64,000 nt of DNA, taken from Dyella monticola. GTDB lineage: Bacteria > Pseudomonadota > Gammaproteobacteria > Xanthomonadales > Rhodanobacteraceae. Every line of letters starts with the position of its first letter. The first letter of the stretch is position 1. The translations under genes were made by a program, and so were the position numbers. Positions 1-9,471 of the stretch are shown here, in pieces. The notes beneath the pieces were generated by a model. The model made no database searches and was not told the origin of the DNA. It worked only from the letters and a program-made list of their open reading frames with translations. The DNA is taken from assembly GCF_003363155.1 (NCBI RefSeq), contig NZ_QRBE01000002.1:62001-126000 (forward strand), written 5' to 3'.

Positions 1-2
1 TG

Positions 3-872
3 GGGTCTGGCAGCCCGGTGGTCATATTCGATTATGGCTGGGGTGGGCCTCCGACTGCATGGGAATACATCCAACCCGCTATCGGGCGTCTGACAACCGC
101 TTGCACCTATGACCGCGCCGGTTATGGCTTTTCGGATGCGGGTCCGCTGCCGCGCGATACCTCTGCGTTAGTGACCGACCTTCATCAATTACTGGTAGCG
201 GCGCATTTGAAGCCGCCTTACGTGTTTGTCGGCCATTCGTTGGCCGGGTTGAACGGCGCGCTGTTTGCCGACAGGTATCTAAAACAGATGGCGGGTATGG
301 TGCTCGTCGATCCTGCTTTCGCGCATCAAGATGAAAAGTTCAACGCGATACCTGGCGTCAAGGAAAGGTTCGCGTCGTTCGCGCCTGATTATGCGGAATG
401 CATTGCGGTGGCGAAGTCCGGACAACTGCCCACGGATGCCAAGCGGATACAGGATTGCCTGGACCGGGATCCGCACGACAATGCAACCGCAAGGGCCGTC
501 AAAGACCGGTGGGATATGAGCGTGGCTCATTGGATCACCTTGCAATCCGAAGACGAGTCTTCCAGCCCGCTTTCTTCCGGCGGAAACCTCGACGGCGCTG
601 AATTGGATGCGGCCCGACGCAACTGGGGCGACCTTCCCTTGATCGTTTTGACCAGCAGTAACAAGCATTACGCGGGATTCCCCGCCAAACAGATTTCAGC
701 GATGAGCGAGCTTTGGAAGAGTGGACACGATGAGCTTGCCTCCCGCTCGACACGCGGTCGCAATAGTGTGGTCCCCGGCTCGGACCACTACATCCAGCTG
801 GACCATCCTGATGCGGTGATCCAAGCCATCGAACAGGTATTGAAGATGGCAAACCAACGACAGACGGAATAA
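3..872 (+). CDS. alpha/beta hydrolase (5' end outside window)
   Basis: The reading frame is open from the first bases of the window, so the N-terminus lies upstream and this is a partial gene. The visible 290 residues carry an alpha/beta-hydrolase core: a WGG..T..W segment near the start (oxyanion region), an YDRAGYGFSD strand typical of the fold, and the nucleophile elbow GHSLAG. A late D.P segment near the end, with a GSDHYIQLD stretch, supplies the likely catalytic His. The family hydrolyses esters, epoxides or related bonds. The substrate cannot be read from the sequence. It ends just before a convergent DUF3830 gene, so it is the last gene of its own transcription unit. Confidence 0.85.
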   Translation, partial: GSGSPVVIFDYGWGGPPTAWEYIQPAIGRLTTACTYDRAGYGFSDAGPLPRDTSALVTDLHQLLVAAHLKPPYVFVGHSLAGLNGALFADRYLKQMAGMVLVDPAFAHQDEKFNAIPGVKERFASFAPDYAECIAVAKSGQLPTDAKRIQDCLDRDPHDNATARAVKDRWDMSVAHWITLQSEDESSSPLSSGGNLDGAELDAARRNWGDLPLIVLTSSNKHYAGFPAKQISAMSELWKSGHDELASRSTRGRNSVVPGSDHYIQLDHPDAVIQAIEQVLKMANQRQTE

Positions 873-891
873 AGCAACAGTGCTGCGCTGA

Positions 892-1317
892 CTAGATTTG
901 TTCGAACAGCACGTCTTGCGCGCCTTCCCAGAGCACCTTGACGCCGAGCTCGCGCAGACGTTCCTTGCCTTCGACGACAGTCAGGAAGTGATTGCCGGCC
1001 AGTTGCCCCACCTTGCTCGCAAAGCAGCAGGAGCCATACGCCAGGATGATCTCCGTTTCACTATATCCGCCGGGATAAAACAGGATGTCGCCCACCGACG
1101 GATGGCTCGTGTGATTTTCAAAGCCCACGGCGTTGCCGTCGTTCTCCAGCTTGAAGTCATCGAGCGGCACCCAGCAACCTTCGCCGCTCCAGCGCACGTG
1201 GATCAGCTTCTGGCGATATGGCAGGAGATTCAAAAAGGCGCGCACCGTTTGTGGCGCAGCCGGGTGGGTCTCGGCAATAAATTCGTAGCCGCCGGAGGTG
1301 ATTCGAAGTCGCGTCAT
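892..1317 (-). CDS. DUF3830 family cyclophilin-like protein
   Basis: 141 residues, the normal size of DUF3830 proteins, which have a cyclophilin-like beta-barrel fold. Supporting segments are TVRAFLNLLPYRQKLIHVRWSGEGCWVPL, read here as separate short blocks, and the glycine-rich PSVGDILFYPGG followed by EIILAYGSCCFAS near the C-terminus. No signal peptide is visible, so it is probably cytosolic. The biochemical role of the family is not established. It converges on the hydrolase at the left edge and stands alone. Confidence 0.75.
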   Translation of the reverse strand: MTRLRITSGGYEFIAETHPAAPQTVRAFLNLLPYRQKLIHVRWSGEGCWVPLDDFKLENDGNAVGFENHTSHPSVGDILFYPGGYSETEIILAYGSCCFASKVGQLAGNHFLTVVEGKERLRELGVKVLWEGAQDVLFEQI

Positions 1318-1719
1318 TGCAATCTACCCGCTTGGTCAGGTTGAACGGGATGGCTAGCCGTTATTTTGTGCGCGATAGCACTCGTTTTTCCATTGCCTGT
1401 ATCTCGCGACAAACTCCCTTTGGGCGATTAGACAGGGTTATAGGGGGGTAAGGGTGGGTGGGCTGCCTAGCACGCCTGATGATAGTGAGGGCGATCGCAA
1501 GTTCGTCGCGCAGATAGCGCTTCTCCGGAGCCAAAGGGCATGTACGTCCTCGGCCCCGGTTTCCTCGTTGGGCTTTGCATCAAGGGAACCCTTGGTAAAA
1601 GAACGTGTCTACCAACGTTGGCCGCAACACGCGCGGACGGTATGCGTAAGTTTTGCGCGGGTAATGGGCTTGAATGAGGCTGTGTCATCGAACGTTCCGG
1701 GCAGGGCCGACATCAGACC
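1318..1719. other. intergenic region with a dispersed repeat copy
   Basis: About 400 bp without a convincing gene. It holds a copy of the GATTAG / GTTATCGGGGGTA repeat family at 1424-1450. Short open frames in both directions have no recognisable content. Confidence 0.6.
1424..1450 (+). repeat. dispersed short repeat, copy 1
   Basis: GCGATTAG at 1424-1431 followed after 5 bp by GTTATAGGGGGGTA at 1437-1450. Similar strings occur near 6317, 15377, 32414 and 34041, always in this orientation. The function is unknown. Confidence 0.6.
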
Positions 1720-1761
1720 TTGGGTCACAAGCATTGGCGACAGCTGGCGCTGACGCGCCGG

Positions 1762-2673
1762 ATGCGGGTGCTCGTGCTAGCGTTGGTATTGGTGCTGCAC
1801 GCGTTGTTCGCGCTGATGCTGTGGTCTGCGATGCGGCCGATCGCACCGGTTGAGGACGATCAACTGCTGATAGTGCGTCTGCTGGATGACACCAGCGCGC
1901 CGCGCGCCGCGCCGCCGCCAGCGCCACCCACACTGCCCGAGTTAGTAGCGCCCCCTCGCGCCCGCCCCGTGTCGCACGAGAAGCCACGTCGTGATGCGAT
2001 GGTCGTGCAGGACCATGAAACGGCACCCGCGCCGGCGGCCTCCGTAGCCACACCGGCCTCAACCCGTTTGTTCGCCAAAGATGGCTCGATACGGCTACCG
2101 CCCGCGCTGACGAACACCTCGGTAGCAGCAAGCGTCAAGACCAGGCCGGCCAAGCCCGCGGACGATCGTCAGATCATGCGGCACGACATTAACCCCATGC
2201 ACTTCAAGCCCACGCGTTTCGATAAATATTTTCCGCCTCCGAACGAAACAGCTGGTGGCGCGTTGGGTCGTCATATAGGCGATGCAATCCAGGCGATCGC
2301 CAAAAGCATGTGCGATCCCACCAAGCGCAGTACGGCTTCCAACTTGCTGTGCGGCGTGCCTCCTACACCGCCCTCGCCCATGGATCGCGACGAGCGCCTC
2401 AACCTGCCGCCGCCGTCGCTGGTCGGCGATCCGCAACCGAGCAAGCCACTGCCACTGTCGACCTGCATCGCTGAGTACAACGACAGCAAGCCACTATCGT
2501 ATGGCTGCCCGATAAACACGCCTGACTTGGCCTTCCAGGCCGAAATGCGTGTATGCATTGATCTCTTCCGCGCAGGCAAGCGCCTCAAGACCTGGTGCCC
2601 AGCCGACACGCCCAAGCGCGCAGCCGCCGAGTCGTCCACGCCAGCGACTTCCTCGAGCGTGGGTTCGCACTGA
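1762..2673 (+). CDS. single-pass membrane protein with Pro-rich linker, unknown function
   Basis: 303 residues. One hydrophobic segment lies at the very N-terminus (MRVLVLALVLVLHALFALML), followed by a Pro/Ala-rich stretch (residues about 45-100) and a C-terminal region with several Cys residues, suggesting disulphides in the periplasm. The layout (short cytosolic tail, one helix, Pro-rich periplasmic linker) resembles TonB-like proteins, but no TonB C-terminal domain is recognisable. The ATG at 1762 is chosen. A TTG at 1720 in the same frame would add 14 mostly basic residues. No Shine-Dalgarno sequence decides between them. The gene stands alone. Confidence 0.65.
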   Translation: MRVLVLALVLVLHALFALMLWSAMRPIAPVEDDQLLIVRLLDDTSAPRAAPPPAPPTLPELVAPPRARPVSHEKPRRDAMVVQDHETAPAPAASVATPASTRLFAKDGSIRLPPALTNTSVAASVKTRPAKPADDRQIMRHDINPMHFKPTRFDKYFPPPNETAGGALGRHIGDAIQAIAKSMCDPTKRSTASNLLCGVPPTPPSPMDRDERLNLPPPSLVGDPQPSKPLPLSTCIAEYNDSKPLSYGCPINTPDLAFQAEMRVCIDLFRAGKRLKTWCPADTPKRAAAESSTPATSSSVGSH

Positions 2674-2916
2674 GCTCTCTATTTGACTTTCTACTCCCCG
2701 GTTTCGGACGCTCTGTGGTTTTCTTCAGCTCCGGCCATGTCGACGCCCAATTGCGTACATGGCATCGCCGCCATCGCGAAGATCAACCGAAGGTAAAGGA
2801 GTACGCCAAGACACCCGGGGGCGAGCAGATCACATCCTCGCTCTGTTGGTATCAACTAAGGCGCTCATGGCCGCGCGACAGCACACCTGGACCTGATCGG
2901 TTTAAGCACGGTCTCC

Positions 2917-3636
2917 TTAGTTCGTGCCAGCCGCGCGGTCTCGTAGGGCTCGATATTGGCGCGCAGTTTTTATGCGTTCTTCGGTAATCGCGCGCGCTTG
3001 CTCGGTTACCGCATTGAGTACATGGGCGGGTGCGGTATCCGGAGATCCTGCGGTGAATGGTGTTTTGGGTTCGTAGGCCATGTAGAGCTGAATCTCTTCG
3101 GCGACGGTACTGCCTCGCAGGAGCGACACCACGACAAGCGAGCCATCGATACCCGCGGTAACGCCGCCGGCGCTGACCATGCTTCCGTCTACGACAACGC
3201 GCTCATGCGTGGGCGTGGCGCCGTAATAGCGAAGCACCTCCATCGCCGTCCAGTGTGTCGTAGCCTGTTTACCCTCGAGTAGTCCCGCGGCGCCGCATAA
3301 CAGTGCGCCGGTACATACTGAGAACACATAGCGCGCGTGACGCGCCTGCGCACGAATGAAGGCAAGAGTATCTTCGTCGTGCATGAGCGCTTCCTGGCCG
3401 TACCCACCCGGTACGAGCAACACATCGAGTTTGGGCGCATCCTCCATCGAAACGTCAGGGAGGAAGCGAAGCCCCTTGAGATCGCGAACAGGCGATTTAT
3501 CTCGAGCTATCGTCACAAATGTGGAGTTGGGCACGCGCGCAAGCGCCTCGAACGGTCCGGTGAAATCGCACTGATCCATGTTTGGGAAGATCAGGGCGCC
3601 GATCATCAGATGGACACCGGGGTCGATGATGGGCAT
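2917..3636 (-). CDS. DJ-1/PfpI family protein (isonitrile hydratase-like)
   Basis: 239 residues with the DJ-1/PfpI (class I glutamine amidotransferase-like) fold. DVLLVPGGYGQEALM is followed by the nucleophile elbow VFSVCTGALLCGAAGLLEGK, whose Cys in CTGA corresponds to the catalytic Cys of isonitrile hydratase InhA and GlxA-type proteins. THW and SAGGVTAGIDG segments further along are typical of the InhA-like subgroup. A good GAGGAG Shine-Dalgarno sequence lies 8 bp before the ATG. It is the third gene of a minus-strand group with a hydrolase and a CMD-family protein, opposite a LysR regulator. The substrate is unknown; isonitrile hydratase is the closest named relative. Confidence 0.8.
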   Translation of the reverse strand: MPIIDPGVHLMIGALIFPNMDQCDFTGPFEALARVPNSTFVTIARDKSPVRDLKGLRFLPDVSMEDAPKLDVLLVPGGYGQEALMHDEDTLAFIRAQARHARYVFSVCTGALLCGAAGLLEGKQATTHWTAMEVLRYYGATPTHERVVVDGSMVSAGGVTAGIDGSLVVVSLLRGSTVAEEIQLYMAYEPKTPFTAGSPDTAPAHVLNAVTEQARAITEERIKTARQYRALRDRAAGTN

Positions 3637-3699
3637 GACACATACTCCTCAAGAGAAATACGTGGCGGCATCAATAAATGATGCCGTCACTATGATCGC

Positions 3700-4251
3700 T
3701 CAGTTAGCTGACCACGAATGCACCTGAAAATCCACTTCCAGTGGCGGTTGCGTCACACTCGCGTTGTAGTTGGTGATGGCCGATGCGGCCACGATCGCGA
3801 TGACTTCCAGAAGGTGTTCAGAACCAAAACCTTCCCGTAAAAAAAGTTCCTTATCGTGCGCGTTCAGACGGCCACGCTTTTCGATCAAGGTTTTTGCCAG
3901 CCGGGACAACGCAGCAAGCTTGGCGTCCTTCGGCAGGTCACCATTGCGAATGGCCTCCACGTCGGCCTCTGTGACACCGTTCTGCAGGGCGAGGAAGGTG
4001 TGAAGTGCTACTGGATAGGCGCTTGCGTTAGTAACCGCATTGGTAAGCAGAACCGTCTGAATTTGCGGCTCGGAAAAGCTGCCTGCGTGAACCTGCCCAA
4101 ACATGGGCACGAGGGTATTGATCAGGACCGGAGACGTCGACATCGTGGCTGCGATATTCGGCAGGAATCCGAAGGCCGATTGCAGAGCTTCCAGTGACTT
4201 CCTGGAAGCCTCCGGGGCAGACTGAAGCGTATGAACTGGATAGTTAGACAT
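3700..4251 (-). CDS. carboxymuconolactone decarboxylase (CMD/AhpD-fold) protein lacking the redox cysteines
   Basis: 183 residues of the AhpD-like/CMD fold. The conserved helix that normally reads C-x-x-C-x-x-x-H is present as SAYPVALH: both cysteines are replaced (Ser and Pro) while the histidine is kept. The following DAKLAALSRLAKTLIEKRG region is a normal family signature. Without the cysteines it cannot act as a CxxC alkylhydroperoxidase, so a non-redox or divergent role is likely. A GAGAG ribosome site precedes the ATG. It sits between a hydrolase gene and a DJ-1 gene on the same strand, 64 bp from the latter. Confidence 0.82.
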   Translation of the reverse strand: MSNYPVHTLQSAPEASRKSLEALQSAFGFLPNIAATMSTSPVLINTLVPMFGQVHAGSFSEPQIQTVLLTNAVTNASAYPVALHTFLALQNGVTEADVEAIRNGDLPKDAKLAALSRLAKTLIEKRGRLNAHDKELFLREGFGSEHLLEVIAIVAASAITNYNASVTQPPLEVDFQVHSWSAN

Positions 4252-4471
4252 GGGCTTTATCTCTCAGGTGAAGTCGAACAGCGGGGAAGGGTTGTCTTTC
4301 TCGGATCTATGCATCTGCAGTGGTGACAACTATGAGAGAACGTCCGCGGCGTCTCAATTACCTGCAAGGTAATAGGACTTGCCGCCACACTCGCAATCTT
4401 CACCTCGGCAAAGCCTTCCACGAATACATGGCGCGAAAGACAATGCGGAAATTTGCATGACCCCTTCGAAC

Positions 4472-5248
4472 TTACAGGCCATCCATGAATTCGGTGATGG
4501 CTTCTGCCAATACCGCGGGTGATTCGAGCGGAGAGAGGTGGCCGGTTCCCGGCACCGTCTGCATCGTTGCTCCCGGAATGCGAGCTAACACTTCGGTCTT
4601 CAATTGATCCACGGAATCCACCTTGTCGAGCTCGCCAGCGAGAATCAAGACCGGAACCTTGATCTTGACTGTCACGGCACTGATGTCTTCCATCATGGTG
4701 TTCAATGGCCACGCGAGTTTTGCCCCGGGTGCGCCGCGTAGACTGTCTTCGACCACTTGTTCCAGGTCATCCTTCGAGAGCGTCTTGGCCGTCAACACAT
4801 TCCCTACGCTCCCAAGAACAGATTCGCGTGAGTCGTAAGCGTGCGAAATGAATTCCCGCTGCTCCGCCGGAATCGTGGCAGGGGCTGGCGAACCCGGCGC
4901 CACGAGCACAGCGCCAACAAGCCCCTGGGGCTGACGCGATGCCATCAGCTGTGCCACTTTGCCACCCATCGAGTGCCCGACAATCACGTAGCGCTTCAAG
5001 TCCAGCGTATCGATCACACCTTGCGCATCGAGCGCGAGCGTATTGATGTCGTAGTTGCCTTCGCCAGCGTCGGAATCGCCCCAGCCGCGATGGTCGGTCG
5101 CGATCGTGCGGAACTGGTTCGACAGGGTTGTGGTGACGTGGCGCCACGTGCGGGAAGAGCCTCCCCAGTAGTGCAGAAACACGAGGGCGGTCTCGCCATG
5201 GCCCGCTTCGCGAACGCGAATGTTCACGCCATTGCTTTGGATTTTCAT
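4472..5248 (-). CDS. alpha/beta fold hydrolase
   Basis: 258 residues from the ATG at 5248, which has a strong AGGAGA Shine-Dalgarno sequence at good spacing; upstream in-frame starts lack one. Features in order: LVFLHYWGGSSRTW (oxyanion region), ATDHRGWGDSD, nucleophile elbow VGHSMGGKVAQ, acid region LAGELDKVD, and final GTGHLSPLESP supplying His. This is a complete Ser-Asp-His hydrolase of the haloperoxidase/esterase type. The gene diverges from a LysR regulator 127 bp away and is likely its target. It is followed on the same strand by the CMD-family and DJ-1 genes, suggesting a small catabolic or detoxification operon. The substrate is unknown. Confidence 0.88.
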   Translation of the reverse strand: MKIQSNGVNIRVREAGHGETALVFLHYWGGSSRTWRHVTTTLSNQFRTIATDHRGWGDSDAGEGNYDINTLALDAQGVIDTLDLKRYVIVGHSMGGKVAQLMASRQPQGLVGAVLVAPGSPAPATIPAEQREFISHAYDSRESVLGSVGNVLTAKTLSKDDLEQVVEDSLRGAPGAKLAWPLNTMMEDISAVTVKIKVPVLILAGELDKVDSVDQLKTEVLARIPGATMQTVPGTGHLSPLESPAVLAEAITEFMDGL

Positions 5249-5375
5249 AATTATTTTCTCCTGGTTGGACGGCCAAATGGCCCGATGGAGAAATGCTAGA
5301 TAGGGCACCAAGGATTGATAATTCCAGAAAATAGCCATACGGTAGATACCACTGGTATCTAATCGGGCTGGGCTT

Positions 5376-6293
5376 ATGGACCAGATCACGGGTGTTCGTG
5401 TCTTTGTCCTGGCGGTCGACCTGGGAAGTCTGGCGGCGGCTGGTCGGCAACTTGCGCTGTCGTCCGCGATGACCGGTCGATACTTACGTTCGCTTGAGAC
5501 TCAACTCAACGCGCGCCTCCTCCAGCGGAGCACGCGACGTCTGAGCCTTACGGATGTCGGTCAGCGTTATTACGAGCGTTGCAAGCGAATCCTGGCGGAG
5601 TTCGATGATGCCAATCATGAAGCCGCTGATCGTAACCAAACACTTCAGGGAACACTGAAAGTAGCGGCACCCGTTACGTTCGGTACCATGCATCTCGGAT
5701 CGAGCGTGGCTCGCTACCTAAGCGAGCATCCAGGTGTTGCCATTGATGTCGCGCTGAGTGACCGACATGTCGATTTGCTGGAAGCAGGTATCGATGTAGC
5801 TATTCGCATTGGTCAACTGCACGACGACACACTTACCGTTCGACGACTGGCGGCGTGTCGCATGGTTGCCTGCGCATCACCGTCCTATCTTGAGGCGCAT
5901 GGAACACCCGCGAAGCCGATGCAACTTCGCAACCATGTGTGCTTGGCGTTTAGTGGCGCCGTCTCCGCAGGTGATTGGACGTTTACGGCCCCAAATGGGA
6001 TAGAGCACACTGCAAATGGCCCTTTCCGCATGCACGCCAACAATATGGACATGCTTCAATCGGCCGCATTGGCAGGGTTGGGTATCGCTTATGGTCCCAG
6101 TTTCGTGTTCGGTGAAGCCCTGGCCAAGGGCTCGCTAACTCAGGTGCTTGCCCATTACGCCACCACAAGCTTGCCCATACACGCTGTGTTTCCGACGGCT
6201 CGCTACATACCACGTATGGTTCGCACGTTTGTCGATCTTCTTGTCGAAGATTTTGGCGGCGTTGCGCCCTGGGAACGTTGGAGCGCGGAGTAG
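5376..6293 (+). CDS. LysR-family transcriptional regulator
   Basis: 305 residues, the standard LTTR length. The N-terminal winged helix-turn-helix begins MDQITGVRVFVLAVDLGSLA and includes STRRLSLTDVGQRYYERCKRIL; the C-terminal effector domain starts at LKVAAPVTFG. It is transcribed divergently from the hydrolase / CMD / DJ-1 group, the usual arrangement when a LysR protein controls the opposite operon. The shared intergenic region (5249-5375) contains an AT-rich segment with TGGTATCTA and TAGATACCA, a candidate operator half-site pair (ATACCA..TGGTAT at about 5343-5357). The effector cannot be inferred. Confidence 0.92.
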   Translation: MDQITGVRVFVLAVDLGSLAAAGRQLALSSAMTGRYLRSLETQLNARLLQRSTRRLSLTDVGQRYYERCKRILAEFDDANHEAADRNQTLQGTLKVAAPVTFGTMHLGSSVARYLSEHPGVAIDVALSDRHVDLLEAGIDVAIRIGQLHDDTLTVRRLAACRMVACASPSYLEAHGTPAKPMQLRNHVCLAFSGAVSAGDWTFTAPNGIEHTANGPFRMHANNMDMLQSAALAGLGIAYGPSFVFGEALAKGSLTQVLAHYATTSLPIHAVFPTARYIPRMVRTFVDLLVEDFGGVAPWERWSAE

Positions 6294-6316
6294 AGTCGTT
6301 AGTCAGGCCGGCCCGG

Positions 6317-6342
6317 TCGATTAGGGACTGTTATCGAGGGTA
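6317..6342 (+). repeat. dispersed short repeat, copy 2
   Basis: TCGATTAG at 6317-6324, then GTTATCGAGGGTA at 6330-6342, between the convergent LysR and patatin genes. It has one or two mismatches to the GATTAG / GTTATCGGGGGTA family. Confidence 0.55.
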
Positions 6343-6405
6343 ACCGAGTCAGTGCGGGACCTACAGGGCTTCAACCTTCGAGCTTCGCTTGCCTCTGCTG
6401 GCTTC

Positions 6406-9400
6406 TCAACTGAAGAACTCAGGGTTTGTGGTAAAGGCGGCTTCTGTCAGCAGCGACCCGAGACAGCGATAGGCTTCGAATTGAGATTCATCGAACCACT
6501 GATCCAGGGTCGTCTGTTGCGGAAACGTATGGTCGCCTCTAGCGTAGTTGTAGATATCGGCCGGCTCGATCTTTTGTTTGCACAACGTGGGTTTGATGAG
6601 CAGGATCTTGCCTGTCTCGCGCTCGGGGTTTGTCGCGTAGGTCACCTTTCCGCGGACAAAACCGGCATTGCTTCGACCTGACTTCAACGCGTAAAGCTCG
6701 CCGAGATTCAAGTCAATCTTGGCACCGAGGTCCACGCGCACTTTGCGGATCAAGTTGCCAAGGTCTTCAAACGCGCGAGTGGGGTCGGCACCCGCGTCGA
6801 CCATTACAATATGCGAGCAGCGTCGACGGACAAGTTCATAGACGGCCGTGTTTTCAAAGTGACCGCCGTCGGAAAGATAGACGAAATTCCTTTGCTCATT
6901 GGTATTACCGCTCGCTTCGGCGAGCAGCCAAGCCAGATTTGATCGTGGGCTGGCTCGCCGCCAATCTCTCTTCCCGGGGTTCGGGCACCAGCGACCCAGT
7001 CGAATATTGAAAAACGTCAGAAGCATCGCCAATGCAGGCTGCGTGTTGGCACCCATGTTGGGGCTTACCGCGGCACCGGAGGTCGCCATGGCCATTCCGA
7101 CTGTGAATCCCGTGCGCTCCCCGTTTTGGACGTTGGCCGGCAGGTTTTGCGGGCCAGCTGTGCGGTAGGCGCGACGATCAGAGCGCGATGCGTTATCCGC
7201 ATACAAAACCGTTGGGCGAAAAGCTTCTTGAGGAGCTTCCTCGGTCTGTTGAGTGTCGGGTACTGAAAAAAGTGGTTTGTTTCCACTCGACGGTGCGAGC
7301 TGGTAACCGCAATAGGTTGGCGTAAGGACAAACAAGGCCGCCTTTCGCTCCTGCCATGCCAGCTCCGCCCCGTGAACCAGGTTCAACGTCGCATTGAAGA
7401 TAGGAAACGGACGCTGCGGTTCAGCACGCAGCGGGGCACGTTCGGTGGGCGTGCTCGGGTCGGATGATGTGTCGTGGGGTGTTGAGCCACTGCCTCGCAG
7501 TGGGGCGAGATCGGCCAAGGCAATGTCGTCATCAGGGTCAAAGCCCGTGAACCAGTTCGGCTTGCGTGCCCGATTCGACGCTCCCAGATAGCAGCGGATG
7601 AGCCGGTTCTTATACATGTCGTGGAGTGAGAAGCGATTGATGTCGACGCGCCAGCCAAGCAGAAGTGCCGTAACGGTGCTTGCGAGGAAAACCTTCCATA
7701 TGGCAGGTAAAAAATATAAGTCGTGATGCGGCGTGTTGCATATTGAGGTGCTGTTGCCCGGCCGACAGGCCCACTCCGTCACGTCGAGAAAACCGTTGCC
7801 GTCAGCAGCAAGCGAGGCAATCGTCCGCAGGAGCGCAAACGCTCCGCAGGCTATTGCAACTACCAGCACCACCAAAACCACGCTGGCCAAGACGGCGGCG
7901 ACGACAGCGCGTTTCGGGAGAATTTTTCCTGGAGAGGTGGTTCCGGAAAGCGAGCGAAAAAGTCCGATGACGGTCGCGACGGAGGCAAGCCAGCCTGCAG
8001 CGATACTCCATAGCCTTTGAATATTTGACAACCAATTGTCCAGATAGGTGGGTACGTATATCGCGAGCGCGCACCAGGCGACCCAGACTATTCCCATCGT
8101 TATCGACGCACCTCCCACACGGCTCCACCATTCGCGGTACATCTCTGGATAGTCGCGCCCCATCAACCCGATCCAAAGCGTCACGCTAATCGCTATGACA
8201 CCCACCAGCAGCGGCGCGCCGAACGTCAGCATCAAATCCGCGCTATCGACCGGAACGTTATCAACCGGCTTCCATGCATCGTGCAGCGCTCGCAACATCA
8301 GGAAACCGGCAATCACAGCTACAGCCGTTGCTGGCGCGTAGACCCTGAATCTGAAGGAACTCACAAGCGGCGGGGATGCGGCAAGTTGCGGCCGTCTGAA
8401 CGCTATTTGCGCCACTGCCATGGCTAACACAATGACAACGATGAAAATCAAACACACTAGTTCCCACACGAAGCTGTTATCGATGGACGTTAACCATGCT
8501 CCGCCAAAAAGTCCGGCGAGGAAACCAGGCACGACCACTGTCGCGTAAACAAACGCAGGTTGAGTCAATCGCAGCCAGTTTCGATGGGCAGCGAAGAAGA
8601 GTTGAATGAAACATGCGAACAGCGCGATTGAGCCAAAAACCGCCATGCCGTCGCGTGCCAACGACGGGTGAGCAAGCAACCATATAACGGGAATGACGAA
8701 AAGCAGGGGAACCATCACCATGGCTGTCACGAACGCGATCAATACACTCATATTTAGCGCAACGTTGCGTAGGTAAGTGGCGACGAGTGTCAAAGCATCC
8801 AGGCTCAGCACGCCCACGCGGGGGGTCAAGTAGTTGCTGTAGCGACGCAGCCACTGGACTTCTGCTGGCTCAGTCTGATTGTTTTCCGGGCAACGCTTGA
8901 GCTCGTCCCAAACGTCATCCGGTTTCTCACTACGATGGATCCACGCAGACAAAAACGCCCCGATGTAGCCGCCTCCGGAAACCGTGGAAAGGATGTCGAT
9001 TTCTCTTAACATATCGCGCATCGCCAGACGCTGGAGCACGCCGAGGCTGAAGGTGGCACTGCGAATGCCGCCACCGGAAAAGGCTAGTCCAACTCGCTTG
9101 TCGCCGAGGGTTTTCTGTTCGGGTTCACCGTTTGAATCCACTGCTTCCGATGGCCGGGGCGGCAAAACACCCATTGATGACGCTACCTGAGCCGGAGCAG
9201 GGATGGCCGCACCCGACAGCATTGACTCCATCGGGAACTCAGTCGGTTGCGCAGACGCGGCACTGCCGGAATCGAAGACGATCGCCGTCCTTTGCGATGC
9301 GCTCAATGCATCTAAACCACTCGGAGGTTCTTTACGTAGTTTTCGTTTACTAGTGAGCGCTAGCGCATCGGCTTGATATACGGCCTCGGCCGATTGGAAG

Positions 9401-9414
9401 TTTTGGTCAGACAT
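6406..9414 (-). CDS. large membrane patatin-like phospholipase
   Basis: 1002 residues. The patatin oxyanion loop SGGGIRS is at about 113-119, the nucleophile in STVSGGGY (Ser about 146), and the matching Asp lies far downstream in YLSDGGHFENTAVYELV. The catalytic halves are separated by a long insert with about ten hydrophobic helices (roughly residues 215-600), so the enzyme is an integral membrane protein with the patatin domain split around the membrane region. The family cleaves acyl chains of phospholipids or neutral lipids. An AGGGAG ribosome site precedes the ATG. It lies 57 bp downstream of a class-3 lipase gene on the same strand, so the two probably form an operon acting on lipid substrates. 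Confidence 0.9.
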   Translation of the reverse strand: MSDQNFQSAEAVYQADALALTSKRKLRKEPPSGLDALSASQRTAIVFDSGSAASAQPTEFPMESMLSGAAIPAPAQVASSMGVLPPRPSEAVDSNGEPEQKTLGDKRVGLAFSGGGIRSATFSLGVLQRLAMRDMLREIDILSTVSGGGYIGAFLSAWIHRSEKPDDVWDELKRCPENNQTEPAEVQWLRRYSNYLTPRVGVLSLDALTLVATYLRNVALNMSVLIAFVTAMVMVPLLFVIPVIWLLAHPSLARDGMAVFGSIALFACFIQLFFAAHRNWLRLTQPAFVYATVVVPGFLAGLFGGAWLTSIDNSFVWELVCLIFIVVIVLAMAVAQIAFRRPQLAASPPLVSSFRFRVYAPATAVAVIAGFLMLRALHDAWKPVDNVPVDSADLMLTFGAPLLVGVIAISVTLWIGLMGRDYPEMYREWWSRVGGASITMGIVWVAWCALAIYVPTYLDNWLSNIQRLWSIAAGWLASVATVIGLFRSLSGTTSPGKILPKRAVVAAVLASVVLVVLVVAIACGAFALLRTIASLAADGNGFLDVTEWACRPGNSTSICNTPHHDLYFLPAIWKVFLASTVTALLLGWRVDINRFSLHDMYKNRLIRCYLGASNRARKPNWFTGFDPDDDIALADLAPLRGSGSTPHDTSSDPSTPTERAPLRAEPQRPFPIFNATLNLVHGAELAWQERKAALFVLTPTYCGYQLAPSSGNKPLFSVPDTQQTEEAPQEAFRPTVLYADNASRSDRRAYRTAGPQNLPANVQNGERTGFTVGMAMATSGAAVSPNMGANTQPALAMLLTFFNIRLGRWCPNPGKRDWRRASPRSNLAWLLAEASGNTNEQRNFVYLSDGGHFENTAVYELVRRRCSHIVMVDAGADPTRAFEDLGNLIRKVRVDLGAKIDLNLGELYALKSGRSNAGFVRGKVTYATNPERETGKILLIKPTLCKQKIEPADIYNYARGDHTFPQQTTLDQWFDESQFEAYRCLGSLLTEAAFTTNPEFFS

Positions 9415-9471
9415 GGCAACTCCCTTGAGATCATCTCAACGACTCAAGACGCGGTGGCCGCGCGTGGCGTC

